A stretch of DNA of 64,000 nucleotides. Source: Pseudomonas taiwanensis (lineage in GTDB: Bacteria; Pseudomonadota; Gammaproteobacteria; Pseudomonadales; Pseudomonadaceae). Made by a program: the position numbers and the translations under genes. The notes under the pieces are model-generated. The model worked only from the letters and a program-made list of their open reading frames with translations, searched no databases and was not told the DNA's origin. Position 1 is the first letter of the stretch. Each line of letters opens with the position of its first letter. The stretch spans positions 97,567 to 161,566 of the forward strand of contig NZ_QJRF01000075.1 in NCBI RefSeq assembly GCF_013393345.1, written 5' to 3'. Below, piece by piece: positions 63,601 through 64,000 of the stretch.

Positions 63601-64000
63601 TGAGGGTGTTATCCACATCGCTGTCGTTGTCCAGCACGTTGCCGATAGCCGGATTGTCTTCGGCCACGGAGTTGCTGTCAGCGATCAGAGCGGACGCATC
63701 GTCCTCCGGGGTGACGATGATATCCAGTGTGGAATCGCTGCCGGTATTGGTGACGTAAGTGACCTGCGGGACCGTGCCATTCCAATTGGCGGCCGGGGTG
63801 AAGGTGTAATCACCATTGCTGCCGAGGGTGAAGGTGCCGACGTTGGCGATGGTGGCGGTATCGCCGGCGTTGAAGCTGCCTGTAACACCGGTCACGGTGA
63901 AGCTGGCGACGGTGAGGGTGTTATCCACATCGCTGTCGTTGTCCAGCACGTTGCCGATAGCCGGATTGTCTTCGGCCACGGAGTTGCTGTCAGCGATCAG
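51698..64000 (-). CDS. lapA: Giant type I-secreted repeat adhesin, LapA-like (5' part outside window)
   Basis: The frame stays open for 4,100 codons from the window edge to a TGA at 51698, so the N-terminal retention part is not seen. From N to C the visible protein has about 28 Ig/cadherin/VCBS-like repeats of 103-110 residues, a last cadherin-like unit (about 53690-54075), RTX motif GGAGDDVILG, a von Willebrand A domain with MIDAS DTSGS (about 53080-53615), a beta-sandwich-like domain (about 52545-53050), further RTX repeats (about 52000-52230) and a secretion-type end (DVVKDFKMSEGDKLNLSDLL). Such proteins leave by a LapBCE-type exporter and hold cells to surfaces. LapG and LapD, which control release and retention, are encoded directly beyond the 116-residue gene. 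Symbol by function and context; CdrA/BapA-type alternatives cannot be excluded without the N-terminus. Confidence 0.92.
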   Translation of the reverse strand: MIADSNSVAEDNPAIGNVLDNDSDVDNTLTVASFTVTGVTGSFNAGDTATIANVGTFTLGSNGDYTFTPAANWNGTVPQVTYVTNTGSDSTLDIIVTPEDDASALIADSNSVAEDNPAIGNVLDNDSDVDNTLTVASFSINGVPGTFTAGSNAVIAGVGTLTIAANGNYTFTPDANWNGAVPQVTYTTNTGSSSTLDITVTAVNDAPDTHITSATGDEDAAGIPVSLSGSDFDGSVASFVIKSLPANGTLLLNGVALNIGDSVPATGNGASLSFVPNANWNGTTSFDYAAVDNQGLEDATPATGTITVASVNDAPETNATSASGNEDAAGIPVSLSGSDLDGTVASFVIKSLPADGTLLLNGVALTIGSVVPATGNGANVTFVPNANWNGSTTFDYAAVDNQGLEDATPATGTITVAAINDAPETNATSASGNEDAAGIPVSLSGSDLDGTVAQFIIKSLPANGSLLLNGVALAIGDSVPATGNGANVTFVPNANWNGTATFDYAAVDNQGLEDATPATGTITVASVNDAPETNVTSASGNEDSAGIPVSLSGSDFDGSVASFVIKSLPANGTLLLNGVALAIGDSVPATGNGASLTFVPNANWNGTATFDYAAVDNQGLEDATPATGTITVASVNDAPDTHAASATGDEDAAGIPVSLSGSDFDGSVASFVIKSLPANGTLLLNGVALAIGDSVPATGNGASLTFVPNANWNGTATFDYAAVDNQGLEDSTPATGTITVASVNDAPETNAASGSSNEDAAGIPVSLSGSDLDGSVASFVIKSLPANGTLLLNGVALAIGDSVPATGNGASVTFVPNANWNGTTTFDYAAVDNQGLEDATPATGTITVAAINDAPETNATSASGNEDAAGIPVSLSGSDFDGSVASFVIKSLPANGTLLLNGVALNIGDSVPATGNGASVTFVPNANWNGTATFDYAAVDNQGLEDTTPATDTITVAAVNDAPVVDSNTINVNEESVGTDLGLQAPTDIDGDSLTITITGLPTLGNVTLADGSPVSNGQVLTSAQLEGLKYNAPADYTSGNAVGSFTYSVYDGTTTVNGAVGIGVTPVNDAPVANADSDNVQEDATLTSTGRGVLGNDTDADGDNLTVVAVNNQSGNVGHTVNGLFGQLTLNADGSYNYVANNASSLAQGEKVTETFSYTISDGNGGTHTANLVITLTGTNDGAIIGGVDSGSVKEDTTLTTGGTLTATDVDGTDNLFTASTQTGSYGSLSLGSNGAWTYTLDNGAAQVQALTEGESKTETFTVSAADGTTHVISVTVIGTNEAAVLGNANVQLTETNVPLTTGGTLTISDVDSPETFVAQNGTVGDYGSFSIAANGTWTYTANSAFNELNVGDSRTDTFEVVSADGTKTSVTVTINGSNDAPRTSPEHAIGNEDTVIQVDLHGTDVDGTVASFKLTSLPANGTFYSDAAATNPLTLSSVITATSNGATIYFKPDANWSGTTDFKYVATDNSGLADPTPVNGNITVHAVNDPTVVAPDTKSVAEDNPATGNVLGNDSDVDNLLTVTTFSISGVPGTFTAGSNAVITGVGILTIAANGNYTFTPEANWNGAVPQVAYITNTGSESTLDITVTPVNDAPVASNDGPIPVTEDTAAIGNVLTNDNDVEHDTLAVTDFTFGGSTYQAGQSGTVAGVGTLVINANGSFTFIPALNYNGPVPTATYTVSDGNLTDTAELSFGNVTPVNDASVMVADTKTVAEDNPATGNVLNNDNDVDNTLTVASFTVAGVTGTFTAGTSAVIAGVGTLTIAADGNYTFTPAQNWNGAVPQVTYVTNTGSSSTLDITVTPVNDASVLIADTNSVAEDNPATGNVLDNDSDVDSTLTVASFSISGVTGTFTAGSSAVIAGVGTLTIAADGDYTFTPAANWNGTVPQVTYTTNTGSESTLDITVTPVNDAPVASNDGPIPVTEDTAATGNVLTNDNDVDNSTLTVTQFEVGGSTYQAGQSATLAGVGTLVINANGSFTFTPAPNYNGPVPTATYTVSDGNLTDTAELSFGNVTPVDDASVMIADTKTVTEDNPASGNVLDNDSDVDNTLTVASFSISGVPGSFTAGSSAVIAGVGTLTIAADGDYTFTPAANWNGAVPQITYTTNTGSESTLDISVTPLNDAPETNATTGTGNEDNPITVNLSGSDIDGNVGHFVIKTLPTDGTLLLNGAPLGLGAIVPATANGATVTFVPNANWNGSTSFQYASVDNDGLEDPTPATGTITVNAINDAPIAVNDGPIAVTEDTPVSGSVLTNDSDPDGNALTVTGFSFGGTSYLAGETATITGVGSLVINANGSFTFTPAQDYTGAVPSATYTLFDGNLTDTAVLSFAIANPENDAPIAADDGPIAVTEDTPVNGSVLTNDSDADGDALTVTQFVVNGTTYQAGDTATITNVGTLVINANGSYTFTPALNYNGPVPSATYTITDGSLTDTGVLSFGNVAPVDDASVMVADTKTVAEDNPATGNVLDNDSDVDNTLTVASFSVSGVTGSFSAGQTATIANVGTFTLGSSGDYTFTPAANWNGNVPQVTYTTNTGSNSTLNITVTPVNDASVLAPDTNTVAEDNPATGNVLDNDSDVDNTLTVTSFTVAGLTGSFSAGDTATIANVGTFTLGSTGDYTFTPAANWNGNVPQVTYVTNTGSNSTLNITVTPVDDASALITDTNTVSEDNPATGNVLDNDSDVDNTLTVASFTVAGITGNFNAGQTATIANVGTFTLGSTGDYSFTPAANWNGNVPQVTYVTNTGSNSTLNITVTPVNDAPQTIATSATGNEDTVIAVNLSGSDVDGTVASFKLTSIPANGTFYSDAAATNPLTLASVISATGNGAIIYFKPDANWNGTYTFQYAATDNESLADATPATGTITVNSVNDAPETIVTSATGNEDTVIAVNLSGSDVDGTVASFKLTSLPANGTFYSDAAATNPLTLASVIAATGNGATIYFKPNADWSGTNTFQYSATDNSALADATPATGTITVNPVNDAPQTNPASATGNEDTVIAVNLSGSDVDGTVASFKLTSIPANGTFYSDAAATNPLTLASVIAATGNGATIYFKPDANWNGTYTFQYAATDNESLADATPATGTITVNSVNDAPETIVASATGNEDTVIAVNLSGSDVDGTVASFKLTSLPANGTFYSDAAATNPLTLASVIAATNNGATIYFKPNAEWSGTNTFQYTATDNQNLVDATPATGTITVNAVNDAPETSVASTSGNEDSLIAISLSGSDIDGTIASFKITSLPQHGTFFSDAAGTIAITAASVIAAVSNGATIYFRPDSNWNGNTSFQYSSVDNAGLQDATPAQGTITVNPVNDAPTSANGTASVNAGNTYTFKVADFSFSDSIDAATGQTHSLQNVIIKALPGSGTLLLNGVAIGANTSVSASDIAQGKLTYQPGASGNQTTFQFAVQDSGGTANGGVNTSGNHDFTLNIGRVEVPTNPNSDNNIIGGAGDDVILGDTGGTLTTTQPGTNYNVALIVDTSGSMAYSLQGQSGVTYANSRMKLVKDALLNLANQLKNHDGDINITLIGFAGSATTKISITDLNNGNIEQLLAAIGRSQNEGLSATGSTNYQDAFEDATSWFNGQNNGYQNLTLFLTDGDPTTTNSGASSDYDVLTQSIATFSTLSGLSTVRAIGIGPGVNENYLKFFDNTSVTGNSSLNLGTTNTTIANFDSNGGNNKISNWTTTGDNDGDVSRESDQLQISDEYGDGAIRTTSPEFNVSANNAGKLSFSYRGIEFSSGDTLTWTLWKKVSGPNGTTTWTVEDSGVRTDGTSATIESKVLNDGTYKIEFALNDNSTHWYWGSNDAVVRIDNIAVTSQIIVTGPTGQVDIVQQASDLTSALNGGSSSTTPVAVGHDTINGGAGDDIIFGDTINTDYLPWGVNGNPAKPADLPAGSGMKALQSFLELKNGHVATSDELYSYIKNNHSTFNVDGDTRGGNDLIQGGDGNDILYGQGGNDQLIGGNGNDILFGGTGTDTLTGGKGSDLLWGGSGNDTFVWKAGDSGVVGSPDQDVVKDFKMSEGDKLNLSDLLQGESSATIDNFLKLIVDNGTGTATLLVSKDGHLNDGGTAASHADLSITLEGAAAQLSGQSINSLIAGADPTIKVDQN
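52000..52230 (-). other. RTX calcium-binding repeats and secretion end of the adhesin
   Basis: About six GGxGxDxLx nonapeptides in a row (GGDGNDILYGQGGNDQLIGG, GGTGTDTLTGG, GGSGNDTFVW) precede the C-terminal secretion region. They bind calcium and fold outside the cell. Confidence 0.92.
53080..53615 (-). other. von Willebrand factor A domain of the adhesin
   Basis: VALIVDTSGSMAY carries the metal (MIDAS) DxSxS motif; the second metal loop is LFLTDGDPTTTN. The strand VRAIGIGPGVNENYL closes the fold. VWA domains bind protein or carbohydrate ligands. Confidence 0.9.
54073..55727 (-). repeat. Array of five 330-bp adhesin repeats (type B)
   Basis: Five units of about 110 residues (SGSDVDGTVASFKLTSLPAN ... 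FYSDAAATNPLTLASVI) follow each other at 330-bp steps; the C-most is the most diverged. A lone sixth copy lies at about 59530-59850. Confidence 0.9.
55727..59850 (-). repeat. Mixed block of about 13 adhesin repeats
   Basis: Units of about 312-330 bp alternate between type A (SVAEDNPATGNVLDNDSDVD ... TYTTNTGSxSTLDITVTPVN, 103-104 residues), type D (DGPIxVTEDT ... TYTVSDGNLTDTAELSFGN, 105-109 residues), one type C-like and one type B unit. Order from the N-side: B, A, D, A, A, D, A, C-like, D, D, A, A, A. Confidence 0.85.
59850..61113 (-). repeat. VCBS-type and cadherin-like units of the adhesin
   Basis: Three VCBS-like units (GSLSLGSNGAWTYTLDNGAA, GSFSIAANGTWTYTANSAF and a longer one with GQLTLNADGSYNYVANN) and one unit with LEGLKYNAPADYTSGNAVGSF interrupt the other arrays. 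They are unlike one another and so mark the old part of the repeat region. Confidence 0.85.
61113..63388 (-). repeat. Array of seven near-identical 324-bp adhesin repeats (type C)
   Basis: Seven units of 108 residues (GNEDAAGIPVSLSGSDFDGS ... NQGLEDATPATGTITVASVN) repeat at 324-bp steps; neighbouring copies share stretches of well over 100 identical bases. Two type A units lie beyond them to the window edge (63388-64000). Confidence 0.92.

Noticed and set aside
51698..64000. Regular repeats considered as a CRISPR or satellite array
   Set aside because: The 312-330 bp units are in-frame coding repeats with beta-sandwich signatures; there are no short palindromic repeats with unique spacers.

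Overview
The window is 64 kb of GC-rich chromosome from a Pseudomonas, most likely close to the P. aeruginosa / P. resinovorans / P. nitroreducens side of the genus. The evidence is gene order and repeats: a Che2-type chemosensory cluster with a soluble Aer-2 receptor; the block argF, molybdo-oxidoreductase, grxD, bfr, bfd, peroxiredoxin, rnt, pyrC, motY, argG, gloA; classic Pseudomonas REP pairs (GTAGGAGCGAGCTTGCTCGC); and a LapG/LapD/large-adhesin locus. No rRNA, tRNA, prophage, transposase or CRISPR array was seen.

Layout. 1-8.4 kb (minus strand): cheB (cut by the window edge), cheD, cheR, an Aer-2-like haem-PAS receptor, cheW, cheA, cheY and a short membrane receptor, a complete chemosensory array core. 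8.5-13.5 kb: glycerol catabolism (glpD, glpR, and divergent ybaK-glpK) with tandem GlpR operator candidates; glpF is not adjacent. 13.5-19.8 kb: periplasmic binding protein, PhzF-family enzyme, an iron-type ABC ATPase overlapping argF, a diguanylate cyclase and a lipoprotein. 19.9-24.5 kb: cytoplasmic molybdopterin oxidoreductase, grxD, then the iron-storage pair bfr/bfd with a Fur-box candidate, and a 2-Cys peroxiredoxin. 24.5-32.2 kb: rnt-pyrC, motY, argG (three spaced ArgR half-sites), gloA, a GAF/degenerate-GGDEF protein and modBC without modA. 32.3-35.8 kb: a Cache-type diguanylate cyclase and a DUF4824/DUF2157 pair.

36-44.1 kb is a guanidine-use operon. A ykkC (guanidine-I) riboswitch leads into an ABC transporter (binding protein, permease, ATPase), two DUF1989 proteins (carboxyguanidine deiminase type, usually annotated as urea carboxylase-associated) and a biotin-dependent urea/guanidine carboxylase. 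The carboxylase gene carries an in-frame 63-bp REP pair between two domains. An aptamer segment is perfectly complementary to the first gene's Shine-Dalgarno, which suggests a mechanism of translational control.

44.4-48.1 kb: a Tyr/Arg-rich lipoprotein, a LysR regulator divergent from an SdsA-like alkylsulfatase, and a small DUF1145 protein. 48.3-64 kb is a biofilm adhesion module: the LapG protease, the LapD c-di-GMP receptor, a small conserved protein, and on the opposite strand the C-terminal 4,100 codons of a giant type I-secreted adhesin made of about 28 Ig/cadherin/VCBS-like repeats, a von Willebrand A domain and RTX repeats. Its N-terminus lies outside the window. Several c-di-GMP proteins (two apparently active cyclases, one degenerate GGDEF with a kept I-site, and LapD) sit in the same 64 kb.
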